A stretch of DNA of 51,118 bases from JADJOY01 sp016713535 [NCBI: Deltaproteobacteria bacterium] (GTDB lineage: Bacteria; JADJOY01): positions 1 through 51,118 of the forward strand of contig JADJOY010000044.1 of assembly GCA_016713535.1 (NCBI GenBank), in the 5' to 3' direction. Each line of letters begins with the position of its first letter. The stretch's first letter is position 1. Positions 16,361 through 24,309 of the stretch are shown piece after piece. The notes under the pieces were generated by a model that ran no database searches, was not told the DNA's origin, and saw only the letters and a list, made by a program, of their open reading frames with translations. Made by a program: the position numbers and the translations under genes.

Positions 16361-17200
16361 ATGAACCGTGGCATTCGTGGATTTGAGGCTCGCTTCTTCT
16401 GGGTGGTGATCGTGCTGTCCGTGGGATCGGGCTGCGGCTCGGGCGGCGGCGGAATGCCGGCGGTCGGATCGTGGTCGTTCGGCGAGGTCCGGCTCGCGAG
16501 CGAGTCGGACGACACCGGCCTCACGATGAACGGGGGCACGCTCACGTTGACCGAGGTGGCCGGCGCTCGTTCACCCGAGGTGAGTGGCGTGGCCCATCTG
16601 CAGGGGTGGTTTGCGGGCTCGCACGTTCCCGACGACTGGTTCGGGACCTACTTCGCATCCGGGCGAGAGATCACCGCGGATGCCCTGATCGAGCTGGCCC
16701 AGCCGTCCTCGGTCGACCTGAGACTCGAGGGCCGGGGCGACTCGACGCTCGGCGGCACCCTGACCGCAACCTTCGGGATCGCCGGGACGGCGCACTACTC
16801 GAACGAGCTCGTGTTCGAGGACAGGCAGAGCACGATGGCGCCGGGTGCGGTGAGCGAGAGCGGCACCTGGACGGCGTCGCTGGTGCCGAGCGCCGCGAGC
16901 CGGAACCTCTACTTCAACGTGGCTCTGTCGTTCGACGGCGGCGCATCCACCGTCGAGGTGCGCGCGGAGGGGCTTTCGACGCAGCGCCTCGTGTGGTCGG
17001 GGCGCTACGAGCGGGCCGGTCGGTCGATCCGCGCGGGCGATCTCGCCGAGCGCTCCGGCGCAGCGGGCGCCGTGACGCTCGCGATGACGATGCTCTCGAA
17101 CGACTCTCTCGTCGGCACGTTCGAGGAGGCGCCGCGTGCGCCAGCCGATGGCGCGATCGACCTCCAGGTTCTCGAAGCCACGCGCTCCGCGGGGACGTGA
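16361..17200 (+). CDS. Hypothetical lipoprotein
   Basis: 279 residues from the ATG at 16361. The leader (FFWVVIVLSVGSGCGSGGGG) ends with a lipobox-like Cys and Gly-rich linker. The body is almost all beta-strand with repeated G-T-L/T-x-x-G motifs (NGGTLTLTEVAGARS, DSTLGGTLTATFGIAGTAHY, SESGTWTASLVPSA) and contains no catalytic signature. It lies 72 bp downstream of the NTF2-like gene on the same strand and could belong to the same unit. The style resembles the shorter lipoprotein at 6939-7352. Confidence 0.75.
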   Translation: MNRGIRGFEARFFWVVIVLSVGSGCGSGGGGMPAVGSWSFGEVRLASESDDTGLTMNGGTLTLTEVAGARSPEVSGVAHLQGWFAGSHVPDDWFGTYFASGREITADALIELAQPSSVDLRLEGRGDSTLGGTLTATFGIAGTAHYSNELVFEDRQSTMAPGAVSESGTWTASLVPSAASRNLYFNVALSFDGGASTVEVRAEGLSTQRLVWSGRYERAGRSIRAGDLAERSGAAGAVTLAMTMLSNDSLVGTFEEAPRAPADGAIDLQVLEATRSAGT

Positions 17201-17211
17201 GCGCGGCCGGA

Positions 17212-17278
17212 GACGGCGGATGGAACCGCCGTCGCTACGACGGCACCTCCGTAGCGTGGGGGCCTCCGCGCCCCCGCG
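17212..17278. repeat. Pair of intergenic hairpins, TCGTAGCG family
   Basis: GACGGCGG-ATGGAA-CCGCCGTC is followed by GCTACGA (17212-17240). Then CGTAGCGTGGGGGC-CTCC-GCGCCCCCGCG occupies 17250-17278. The two hairpins face each other, as in the 2.5-kb and 18.6-kb blocks, and share the GGATGGAACC loop. Confidence 0.78.
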
Positions 17279-17328
17279 GGCGCCGATCGGACCGGAAACA
17301 GCCCGATCGGAGACGCGGAGACGAGGCG

Positions 17329-17360
17329 TATCGCCGGGCGCGCGGCGCGCGCCCCTCCGG
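17329..17360 (+). repeat. TATCGCCGG-family hairpin
   Basis: TATCGCCGGGCGCGCGGCG then CGCGCCCCTCCGG; the core GGGCGCGCG/CGCGCGCCC is a near-perfect palindrome. It is followed by GATCGAGGCCTGGAGCG, related to the sequence after the copies in the 22.7-kb tandem repeat. Confidence 0.78.
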
Positions 17361-17402
17361 GATCGAGGCCTGGAGCGGGTGCGCTCCGTCGCGCGCAGCG
17401 CG

Positions 17403-17981
17403 TCACCGCGTCGCCTGGGCGGCGAGCTCGGTGGCGAAGGTCTCGAAGGCGGCGAGGGTGAGGTCGCCGATGCCGGTGAAGTCCATGAGGCTGCCGAGGC
17501 CATCCGTGAAGACGAGCGCGGTGTAGTAGCGGCTCGCGTCGCGGCCCTCCGGCTCGACGATCTGCCAGCGCTCGCTGTGCTGGTCGAACGGGAAGTCGCG
17601 GCCCCACGACACGCCGCGGACCTCGTCGTCGATCACCTTCACGTGCTCCGACGAGTCGGTCATGGGGATCGGCGCAGGGAGGAGCTGGATCGAGAGCGCG
17701 ATCGGCGCGCCGGCGACCAGCTCGTCGACGTGAGCGGTGAGCACCGTCGACCAGTCCTGGTAGGCGTTGACGTCGCGGACCAGCGCCCACACGTCGTCGG
17801 CCGGAGCGGGGATGGCGAGGTTGGCGCGCAGCGCGTAGCGGCCGTCGTCGGCGAGCACCCAGTCGAGCCCGTAGCGCTCGAACGCCGACGGCGCCGGGCC
17901 GGACGAGCCGCCCGAGTCCCCACAGCCGATCAGCAGCGCCGCCGCCACCGCAGGCACCGATCTCCACCACGGTCCACTCAT
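17403..17981 (-). CDS. SRPBCC-domain lipoprotein
   Basis: 192 residues. The leader SVPAVAAALLIGCGDSGG has a good lipobox (LIGC), so the protein should be lipid-anchored. From residue 40 the fold is START/polyketide-cyclase-like: GRYALRANLAIPAPADDVWA, LVRDVNAYQDWSTVLTAHVD, VIDDEVRGVSWGRDFPFD and a long C-terminal helix (TLAAFETFATELAAQATR). Membrane-anchored SRPBCC proteins are typically ligand carriers of unknown specificity. It is divergent from the membrane-protein gene at 18050 with a 68-bp gap, so the two may share a control region. The gap upstream of its stop codon is full of repeats. Confidence 0.8.
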   Translation of the reverse strand: MSGPWWRSVPAVAAALLIGCGDSGGSSGPAPSAFERYGLDWVLADDGRYALRANLAIPAPADDVWALVRDVNAYQDWSTVLTAHVDELVAGAPIALSIQLLPAPIPMTDSSEHVKVIDDEVRGVSWGRDFPFDQHSERWQIVEPEGRDASRYYTALVFTDGLGSLMDFTGIGDLTLAAFETFATELAAQATR

Positions 17982-18049
17982 GTCGCCTCCGAGTCCGAAC
18001 GCCGGATGATCGCACAGGCGCCGCGCGCTCGTGACATCCTCGCCGGGTC

Positions 18050-18472
18050 ATGAGCGGACTCGCGGCGGCGCACCTGACGGCGCTCGCGTTCTGGGCTGGT
18101 CTGGTGGCCGTCGAGCTGCTCTTCGAGATCGCCGGGCTCGCCGGACGGCTCGACGGCCGGAGCGTGGCGCTGCTCCACCGCTGGACCGACCGCTACCTCG
18201 AGCTGCCCACGCTCGGCGTGGTGGTGGGCACGGGTCTGGCGCTCTGGTCGCGCGCGGGCTGGGACGGCGCGCTGGCGTGGAAGGTGGGCGCGGGGCTCGC
18301 GGCGGTGGCGTTCAACCTCGTCTGCTACGGGCTGGTGGAGCGGCGCTGCGCGATCGAGTCGCCGGTCGAGATCGAGCGGTTCACGTGGCGCATCGTGCGG
18401 GTCGTGTCGCCCGGCTTCGTGTTCGCCGGTGTCGCGCTGGTGCTCGGAGGTACGCGCGCGGGCTGGTGGTGA
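18050..18472 (+). CDS. Small integral membrane protein
   Basis: 140 residues with four predicted membrane helices: ALAFWAGLVAVELLFEIAGL, LPTLGVVVGTGLALWS, VGAGLAAVAFNLVCYGLVE and IVRVVSPGFVFAGVALVLGG. Charged HRWTDRYLE and RRCAIESPVEIERF loops separate them. No family could be named with confidence; the His in helix 1 (MSGLAAAHLTALAFWAG) and the paired helices recall small CopD/DUF2269-like membrane proteins. It is transcribed divergently from the SRPBCC lipoprotein. Confidence 0.7.
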   Translation: MSGLAAAHLTALAFWAGLVAVELLFEIAGLAGRLDGRSVALLHRWTDRYLELPTLGVVVGTGLALWSRAGWDGALAWKVGAGLAAVAFNLVCYGLVERRCAIESPVEIERFTWRIVRVVSPGFVFAGVALVLGGTRAGWW

Positions 18473-18481
18473 AGCACGTGG

Positions 18482-18690
18482 GGCGCGCGGCGCGAGGGAC
18501 CGCCCCGCCACCACCGCCGGAGAGCCTGTGAAGAAATCGAGCGCGAGCGAAGCGCCGCGGGGGGACGGAGCCCCCCGCGCTACGAAAACCCTCGTAGCGA
18601 CGGTGGGTTCCATCCCCCGTCGTCGGGCCCACGCGGCTTCCGTGAGCGACCCAGACGGAAAGATTCACAGACTCTGAGATCGACGGGATC
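18482..18690 (-). repeat. Composite hairpin-repeat block, reverse copy of the 2.5-kb block
   Basis: Hairpins CGCGGGGGG/CCCCCCGCG (18555-18579) and the GACGGTGG...CCCCCGTC type (about 18597-18620) are joined by GCTACGAAAACCCTCGTAGC, itself an inverted repeat. To the right, the minus-strand text CTGTGAATC, TCTGGGTCGCTCACGGAAG matches the left part of the 2441-2690 block. A GCGCGAGGGACCGC element lies at its left end. Confidence 0.75.
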
Positions 18691-18711
18691 GGCGACGCGT
18701 CGACGGGTGCG

Positions 18712-18743
18712 TATCGCCGGGCGCGCGACGCGCGCCCCACCCG
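18712..18743 (+). repeat. TATCGCCGG-family hairpin
   Basis: TATCGCCGGGCGCGCGACG then CGCGCCCCACCCG, nine bases from the stop codon of the propeller gene. Confidence 0.75.
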
Positions 18744-18751
18744 AACGACGC

Positions 18752-20395
18752 TCAGCGCGCCGAGAGCACGTAGAGCGCGGGGTCGCGGGGCCCGTCGGGG
18801 CAGAGGCCGAGCTCGACCGGCACCAGCAGCGGGCACGGGTTGTCGCGCAGGCTGCCGCCGACGTAGAGGTCGCCGCGCGGACCGAGGATGGGACGCGCCA
18901 GGTCGAGCGGCTGATCGAGCGGCAGCGTGAAGAGGACGCTGCCCTCGCCGTCCACGGCGAGCACCTCGCCGCCGCTTCCGTCGCGGCCGCGAGTCGAGAC
19001 GTAGGCGACGCCCGTGCGATCGAGCGCGACGCCGTTCACCGAGCCCCCTGCGCCGACGCTCTCGGGATCGAGAGACCACGCCACCGCGCCGTCGCCGGGC
19101 GACACTGCGAGCAGCTTGCCGCCCGGCACGGCGCTGTTGTTGCCCGAGGTGACGTAGACGCGTGTGGTGACGCCCTCCTCCTCGCGGAGCGCGAGCCCCA
19201 TCGCGTAGGCGGCGCGATCGCCGGCGACCGACACGGTGCGAGGCCAGGCAGCGGCCGCGGCGCCTCCCGTGTCCCGGAACGCGAGCAGCACCGCGTGGTA
19301 GCCGAGGCTCGCCGACGAGCCGCCGACGAAGAGCGTGCCGTCGGCGGCCACGGCGAGCGAGGTCGCGCCGACCGGCCAGCCGTCCGAGTCGCGAAGCTCG
19401 ACGGACCAGAGCAGCCGCTCGTCGCCCGTGCCCGAGCCGCGCGCGATGTCGAAGGCGAAGAGGCGCCCGGGCTCGCTCGAGCGGGCGCCGTCTTCGGGTG
19501 TGATCGAGGGCGGAAAGGGCGACGTGGCGTCGCCGCCGTGGCGCCAGAAGCCGGCGGCGTAGAGCCGCGAGCCGTCCGGCGAGGTCGCGAGGGCCGCGAG
19601 GAAGCTCGTATCCGCGCTCGGCTCTTGCGCCGGATACCGCCAGCGCTCGGTGCCGTCGGGCGCGATCGCGTAGAGCGCGTTGGTCTCGTACGGCCCGACG
19701 CCGTAGCTCCCGAAGTAGACGGTGCCGTCGGCGCCCACCCACGGCTCGGCGATCACCTCGCCGCCGCCGTCGGGGTCGGCCGGATCCGCGGGGTTGTAGG
19801 TGCGCGCACGCCAGCGCTCGCGGCCGGTGCTCGCGTCGAGGGCATACAGCACGCCGTCCCCGCGGCCCACGTAGAGGCTCTCGTCGTGGAGCGTGGGGCG
19901 CCCCTCCACCGTGCCGCTCAGCCACGATCCGGCGCCGCCGGTGGGGCAGCGCTGCTCGTCGGTGCGCCCGGCGTGGTCGTAGCAATACGGCACGCGCGGG
20001 GGCGCGAACGGCTCGCTCCACGCGGGCGAGAGGTCGGGCGCGAACGCGAACACCTTTCCGTCGAGCTTCTCCCAGTCGCGGCGATCGTCGGAGCCGTGCA
20101 TGCGCAGGACACCCCACGTGCCGGCGAACACGGTGCCGTCGTCGGCGACGGTGACGGGCACGTTGAGCGACATGCCCTCGGTGAGGAGCACGCTGGTGAG
20201 CCGCGCCGGGCTGGCGACCCGCGGCCCCACCACGTCGAACTGCGCGGTGCGACGGCCGTCGGCGGCGCGCTTCGCGGTCCGCGACGCGCCCTCCGCGGAG
20301 CACGAGGCGAGCGTGGCGACGAGCGCGAGCCCACGGCCCACGCGCGCGACCGCGGCGGTGCGGGACGGAGGCGGGATGGGGTTGGAGGCGTCCAT
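18752..20395 (-). CDS. PQQ-like beta-propeller lipoprotein
   Basis: 547 residues. The leader RGLALVATLASCSAEG has a plausible lipid-attachment Cys. Repeated propeller blades follow, with the pattern D-G-T-V/L-[FY]-[VAF]-G: DDGTVFAGTWGVL, RGDGVLYALDASTGRERWRA, ADGTVYFGSYGVG, DGTERWRYPAQEP, DGTLFVGGSS, GGKLLAVSPGDGAVAWSL and GDLYVGGSLRDNPCPLL. These are of the PQQ/BamB/quinoprotein-dehydrogenase-like type, but no dehydrogenase or PQQ-contact motif is clear. It is most likely a surface or periplasmic scaffold or sensor. The start at 20395 leaves a long n-region before the hydrophobic leader; a later start is possible. It is isolated between repeat elements. Confidence 0.83.
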   Translation of the reverse strand: MDASNPIPPPSRTAAVARVGRGLALVATLASCSAEGASRTAKRAADGRRTAQFDVVGPRVASPARLTSVLLTEGMSLNVPVTVADDGTVFAGTWGVLRMHGSDDRRDWEKLDGKVFAFAPDLSPAWSEPFAPPRVPYCYDHAGRTDEQRCPTGGAGSWLSGTVEGRPTLHDESLYVGRGDGVLYALDASTGRERWRARTYNPADPADPDGGGEVIAEPWVGADGTVYFGSYGVGPYETNALYAIAPDGTERWRYPAQEPSADTSFLAALATSPDGSRLYAAGFWRHGGDATSPFPPSITPEDGARSSEPGRLFAFDIARGSGTGDERLLWSVELRDSDGWPVGATSLAVAADGTLFVGGSSASLGYHAVLLAFRDTGGAAAAAWPRTVSVAGDRAAYAMGLALREEEGVTTRVYVTSGNNSAVPGGKLLAVSPGDGAVAWSLDPESVGAGGSVNGVALDRTGVAYVSTRGRDGSGGEVLAVDGEGSVLFTLPLDQPLDLARPILGPRGDLYVGGSLRDNPCPLLVPVELGLCPDGPRDPALYVLSAR

Positions 20396-20453
20396 GGGCG
20401 TGCACGGGTGAAGCTCGCACCGTATCCGGTGCGCGGCCGCAGGCCTGCGCTCG

Positions 20454-20481
20454 TCGGGGGACCGAGCCCCCGTCGCTACGA
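20454..20481 (-). repeat. Intergenic hairpin of the TCGTAGCG family overlapping the queG stop codon
   Basis: CGGGGG-ACCGAG-CCCCCG is followed by TCGCTACGA. On the minus strand the TAG of TCGTAGCG is the queG stop codon. Confidence 0.75.
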
Positions 20482-21528
20482 GACCGGCCCCGGCTCGTCC
20501 GTGAGCTTTCCGAGGGCCGGGGTCTCGGCGTCCCCGCCGCGCTCGGCGTTGGCGCGGGCGATCGCGGCGTTGCGGCGCAGGCCGGCGAGCTTGGTGCGCT
20601 TGACGGGGCTGCCGACGAAGCGCGCCGCGAAGGCCTCCTCATCGAGGGCGAGCAGGGCCTCGAGATCGGGCGATTCGTTGCCCGGCCGCGGCATCACGTG
20701 AGGATCGTCGGACTTGGGGCTGCGCCGGTTCCACGGGCACACGTCCTGGCAGAGGTCACAGCCGAACACGTGAGCGCCGATCCCGGCTTCGAGCTCCGCG
20801 GGGATCTCTCCGCGGTGCTCGATCGTCAGGTACGAGATGCAGCGGCGCGCGTCGAGAACGTAGGGCTCGGGGAAGGCGGCGGTCGGGCACACGTCCAGGC
20901 AAGCGCGACAGGTGCCGCAGCGATCGACGCCCGGCTCGTCCACGGGCAGCTCGACCGCGAGCAGTATCACGCCGAGGAAGACGAAGCTCCCCAGCTCGGG
21001 CGAGATCAGGCACGCGTTCTTGCCGATCCAGCCGAGACCGGCGCGCTCCGCGAGCGGCTTCTCCATCACCGGGCCGGCGTCGACGTAGAGCTTGCCGGCG
21101 ACCGGCTGGCCGACGTGCTCGTCGATGCGGCGGGCGAGCTTGCGCAGCCGGCGCGTGAGCCAGTTGTGGTAGTCGTCGCCCCACGCGTAGCGCGAGATCC
21201 AGCCGGTGACGGCGCCGGAGGCCGCGGCGGCATCGGCCGAGGCGGAGCGCTCGCGGGTGCGCGGCGCGGGGCTGTCGTAGCCGACCGCGGCCACCAGCGC
21301 GGTCCGCGCCGCGGGCAGCGAGTGGCGTGGATCGGCGCGGCGCGCGGGGTCACGCGCCAGCCACTCCATCGAGCCGTGGTAGCCGCGCGCGAGCCACTCG
21401 GTGAAGCGCTCGCGCTCGCGCCCGGCTCGACGCCGCAGAAGCCCACGGCGTCGATCCCGGAGCCGCGCCGCCTCCGCGCGGATCCACGTCGCGAGCGCGG
21501 ACGTGTCGAGGCTCGGCGCCAACGTCAC
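20476..21528 (-). CDS. queG: Epoxyqueuosine reductase QueG (compensated frameshift near N-terminus)
   Basis: 350 residues as read. QueG uses cobalamin and two [4Fe-4S] clusters to reduce epoxyqueuosine to queuosine in tRNA. Visible are GYHGSMEWLARDPARRADPR, PVMEKPLAERAGLGWIGKNA, the first ferredoxin motif CGTCRACLDVCPTAAF, and the second GCDLCQDVCPWN. The GTG at 21528 overlaps the preceding gene's expected TGA (GTGA), implying coupling. Residues 24-38 read as an Arg-rich string, while the neighbouring frame there gives GIDAVGFCGVEPG, the normal QueG segment. An extra C near 21457 and a missing base near 21421 explain this. The stop codon lies in a hairpin repeat. Confidence 0.93.
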   Translation of the reverse strand: MTLAPSLDTSALATWIRAEAARLRDRRRGLLRRRAGRERERFTEWLARGYHGSMEWLARDPARRADPRHSLPAARTALVAAVGYDSPAPRTRERSASADAAAASGAVTGWISRYAWGDDYHNWLTRRLRKLARRIDEHVGQPVAGKLYVDAGPVMEKPLAERAGLGWIGKNACLISPELGSFVFLGVILLAVELPVDEPGVDRCGTCRACLDVCPTAAFPEPYVLDARRCISYLTIEHRGEIPAELEAGIGAHVFGCDLCQDVCPWNRRSPKSDDPHVMPRPGNESPDLEALLALDEEAFAARFVGSPVKRTKLAGLRRNAAIARANAERGGDAETPALGKLTDEPGPVS

Positions 21529-21913
21529 TCCCGGGCAGCGTCGGGAGGCCGTCGGCGATCGTGTAGTAGTCGCCGGCGGATTCGACGTAGATGTGGGCGA
21601 TCGTCTTCAGGTGGGTGGGCGAGTCGAGGGTGCCGGCGGCGATGCCGAGCTGGTCCTTCACGAGCGAGTCCCAGAAGAGACTCGAGCCGCACTCGGCGCA
21701 GAAGCCGCGGCGCGCGCGCTCCGACGACTGGAACCACCTGAGCCCGCGCTCCTCCACGAGCGTGAAGTCGCCCTTGGGCACCTCGGTGTAGGCGCCGACG
21801 TGACCGTGCCAGCGGCGGCACTGGCTGCAGTGGCAGTTCACGACGGGGTGGGGCTTGCCGCCGAGCTCGTAGCGCACGGCGCCGCACAGGCAGCCGCCGG
21901 TCAACGTGGGCAT
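21525..21913 (-). CDS. GFA/CENP-V-family zinc protein (S-(hydroxymethyl)glutathione synthase-like), 3' frameshift
   Basis: About 129 residues. Zinc-ligand cysteines are present in the family order: GGCLCGAVRYEL, CHCSQCRRWHG and GFCAECGSSLF. The C-terminal part IAHIYVESAGDYYTIADGLP is also typical. A GGAGGG SD lies seven bases before the ATG at 21913. As read, the frame continues past the normal end to 21350 inside queG; adding one G to the GGG near 21531 gives LPGE and a TGA at 21525-21527 that overlaps the queG GTG. GFA proteins are annotated as glutathione-dependent formaldehyde-activating, though many family members have untested activity. Confidence 0.87.
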
Positions 21914-21990
21914 CGGAAATCCCTCCGGGTGGAGCGCGGGTTGGATCGAGCCGAGCGTAGCGCGAGGGGGTGGGAAGCAACGAGCACCAA

Positions 21991-22058
21991 GGCGGCGCGA
22001 GGGACCGCGCCGCCTCCAGCCTGGTTGCAGCTCGTAGCGGCGGCCGCGAGGCCGCCGG
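21991..22058. repeat. Two intergenic hairpins
   Basis: GGCGGCGCG-AGGGA-CCGCGCCGCC (21991-22014) is a near-perfect hairpin with the AGGGAC loop seen in the ABC-F linker. TGCAGCTCGTAGCG plus CGGCCGCGAGGCCG (22027-22057) is almost identical to 2406-2436. Confidence 0.78.
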
Positions 22059-22094
22059 GACGTGGAACGATCCGCCCCACTCGCCTGCGCTCCT

Positions 22095-22121
22095 CGGCGG
22101 GCTCGCGCCCGCCGCTACATC
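22095..22121 (-). repeat. Intergenic hairpin, CGCTACA-ended
   Basis: CGGCGGG-CTCGCG-CCCGCCG followed by CTACATCG, oriented opposite to the copy at 22031. Confidence 0.7.
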
Positions 22122-22195
22122 GGCGGTGCGATCGGCTGGAGGGCGCGGGCCCGAAGACGCCGGTGTAGAGTCGCGCGCGACCACCAGGAGAACCC

Positions 22196-22654
22196 ATGTC
22201 GACGTCGGACGAATCACCCGATCCCGCCGAGACGAGTGAAGAGCAGCTCGACCTCGCGCGATCCCTGTTCGCGCGAGCCAATCGGAGTGCGGACGCGCGT
22301 GCCGCACTGCGCGCGAGCTATCCATCCGCTCCCGAAGCCATGATCGACACGGCGAGCTTCCACATCTACGTGGATGGCGTCGACGCCGCGCTCGAGTTCC
22401 TGGCTGACGCCGAGCTTGCCTTGCGCGAACCGGGGCATCGGCCAAACGTCGGCATCGCCTACGAGCTCCTCTACCACCTCTACAACTGGCTCCAGTTCGA
22501 GGCCCTGCTGCCGGACGGCCAGCAAGACGTCGTCGATCTCACGGCCGAGCTGCGCAAGGCAGCCAAGGAAAAGGACTGGGAAACCGTGTCGTCGTTGATC
22601 GAGGAGCTCGGCGACGTCATATCGGGTAGCCGATCCGCCCCGGAGATCCCGTAG
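22196..22654 (+). CDS. Acidic hypothetical protein
   Basis: 152 residues, strongly acidic and mainly helical. The ATG at 22196 is preceded by AGGAGA at a good SD distance. Recognisable stretches are EEQLDLARSLFARANRSADA, FHIYVDGVDAALEFLADAEL, YELLYHLYNWLQFEALLPDG and a C-terminal KDWETVSSLIEELGDVIS. There is no signal peptide, membrane segment or catalytic motif. I do not recognise the family. Lower GC at third positions in places (acatctac, tatccatcc) sets it slightly apart from its neighbours, and it sits between two repeat-rich blocks, so a recent arrival is possible. Confidence 0.65.
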   Translation: MSTSDESPDPAETSEEQLDLARSLFARANRSADARAALRASYPSAPEAMIDTASFHIYVDGVDAALEFLADAELALREPGHRPNVGIAYELLYHLYNWLQFEALLPDGQQDVVDLTAELRKAAKEKDWETVSSLIEELGDVISGSRSAPEIP

Positions 22655-22734
22655 ACGCGCACTGAAGCGGTCCGAGCGGCTGGAGCGCGTGCTGTCCTAT
22701 CCACGCCCGGACCTACTGGGATCGAGCGCCTCGG

Positions 22735-23262
22735 CGATGTGGCTACGTGGCGGATCGCCGGGCGCGCGGCGCGCGCCCCTCCGGGGGGGGTGCGCGGGTC
22801 GGCGACGGAGCGCCGACGCTCCAGGCCTGGACCGCGTGCGATCCTCGCACGCCAAGGCGCCCCAGAGGTCGAGTGCGTCGCCGATCGAGCGCCTTGGAGA
22901 GAGCCGGCCCGGCGGAGCCGGGCCCCTCCAGACCAAGGCCAGCGGCGCATACACGGATCGACTGGATCGATGATGTGGCTACGTGGCGTATCGCCGGGCG
23001 CGCGGCGCGCGCCCCTCCGGGGGGGGTGCGCGGGTCGGCGACGGAGCGCCGACGCTCCAGGCCTGGACCGCGTGCGATCCCTCGCACGCCAAGGCGCCCC
23101 CAGAGGTCGAGTGCGTCGCCGATCGAGCGCCTTGGAGTAGAGCCGGCCCGGCGGAGCCGGGCCCTCCAGACCCAAGGCCAGCGGCGCATACACGGATCGA
23201 CTGGATCGATGATGTGGCTACGTGGCGGATCGCCGGGCGCGCGGCGCGCGCCCCTCCGGGGG
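22735..23262 (+). repeat. Direct tandem repeat, about 237-bp unit, 2.2 copies
   Basis: Unit starts (GGCTACGTGGC) lie at 22741, 22977 and 23216, giving periods of 236 and 239 bp. The third copy breaks off after about 47 bp, just before the PIG-L gene. Each unit contains a TATCGCCGG-family hairpin (22753-22785, 22989-23020, 23228-23259), a GGCGACGGAGCGCCGACGCTCC hairpin and a GGCCCGGCGGAGCCGGGCC palindrome. Copies differ by a few substitutions and 1-2 base indels. Frames running through it are repeat artefacts. It fills most of the 22655-23280 gap. Confidence 0.9.
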
Positions 23263-23280
23263 CGGGCGAGTGGGTGTATC

Positions 23281-24216
23281 GTGCGGCGCGTGCGCGTCCC
23301 ACCTCTCCTCCTGGCGCTCGTGTCCGCGCTGCTCGCGTGCGGCTGCGGCGCCTCGGACGGGGTGGGCTCGGCGGCGCGTCCGCGCTCGGCGCTGGTGGTG
23401 GTCTCGCCCCACCCCGACGACGAGTCGATCTTCGGCGCGGCGACCATCCACCGCCTCGCGTCCGATCCCGCCCGCGAGGTGCGCGCGATCTACGTCTCGG
23501 CCGGCGACCAGTCCTCCACCCCCGGCGACTGCAACGGCATCCCCGAGGCCGAGAAGACCGAGCGCATCGTCGCGCTTCGCGAGGACGAGACCCGCGCGGC
23601 GTGGCGCATCCTCGCCCCGGATCGGGAGGTCCCGATCGCCTTCGAGCGCGGCCCCGATCAGGGCCTCGTCGCGTCCACCAAGCTGGTCGACGGCCTGCGC
23701 CAGGACACGCTCACCGCCGCCGGCGAAGCCGCGCTCGCGGCCGCGGTCGCCGATGCCACCGACCTCCCGGCCTCCGTGTCGGAGGCGTGGATCCTCACGG
23801 CCGCCCGCTACGACGGCCACCCCGACCACCGCACCGCCTATCGCGCCGCCCGCGCCGCGGCCGAGACCCTCGCGAGCGAGCGCGGCGCGGCGGTCCACCT
23901 GTGGAGCTTCATCGTCCACGACGAGTTCTTCCTCACGTTCGTCCCCGCGTGCTGCGGCGGCGACTTCTTCTGGCCCGCCGACGGCGCCACCCACGACTAC
24001 GAGCGCCTCGTCGACACCGCCTCGCGCCCGCGCCCACCGCGCTGGGACGCCGCCGAGCCCGGCGACGACCCGCCCGCCATCCGCCGTGACGCCCTGACCC
24101 AGCACGTGAGCCAGCTCGTCGGGAACCCGGCGCTTTGCATGCCGGTCTACATCCCGGGCTTCTACGATCGCTGGCTCGCCAAGTCCGAGGAGCCGTTCTA
24201 CGTGGAGGAGCTGTGA
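23281..24216 (+). CDS. PIG-L/LmbE-family deacetylase, lipoprotein
   Basis: 311 residues from the GTG at 23281; further upstream the frame runs into the tandem repeat. The leader VRVPPLLLALVSALLACGCG has a lipobox, so it should be anchored in a membrane facing the periplasm. The zinc-binding signature PHPDDESIFGA (His-Pro-x-Asp-Asp) starts around residue 43. A second conserved His occurs in YDGHPDHRTAY. The family comprises Zn-dependent N-acetylglucosaminyl deacetylases acting on GlcNAc-PI, mycothiol precursors or similar amides. A lipoprotein form suggests an envelope glycan or lipid substrate, which is an inference. No biosynthetic partner gene is adjacent. Confidence 0.87.
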   Translation: MRRVRVPPLLLALVSALLACGCGASDGVGSAARPRSALVVVSPHPDDESIFGAATIHRLASDPAREVRAIYVSAGDQSSTPGDCNGIPEAEKTERIVALREDETRAAWRILAPDREVPIAFERGPDQGLVASTKLVDGLRQDTLTAAGEAALAAAVADATDLPASVSEAWILTAARYDGHPDHRTAYRAARAAAETLASERGAAVHLWSFIVHDEFFLTFVPACCGGDFFWPADGATHDYERLVDTASRPRPPRWDAAEPGDDPPAIRRDALTQHVSQLVGNPALCMPVYIPGFYDRWLAKSEEPFYVEEL

Positions 24217-24309
24217 GGGCGCGCCCGCCAGCGGCCGCCGCACGGCACTCCTCGAGCGCCCGCCGGCCGGGCGGGCGCCCCAGCCGGCGACCCACCGAAA
24301 AGCCCTGGA

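Noticed and set aside
22735-23262. CRISPR array or protein-coding repeat
   Set aside because: Unit length is about 237 bp with no alternating short repeat and spacer, and frames through it are Arg/Pro/Gly-rich in every phase.
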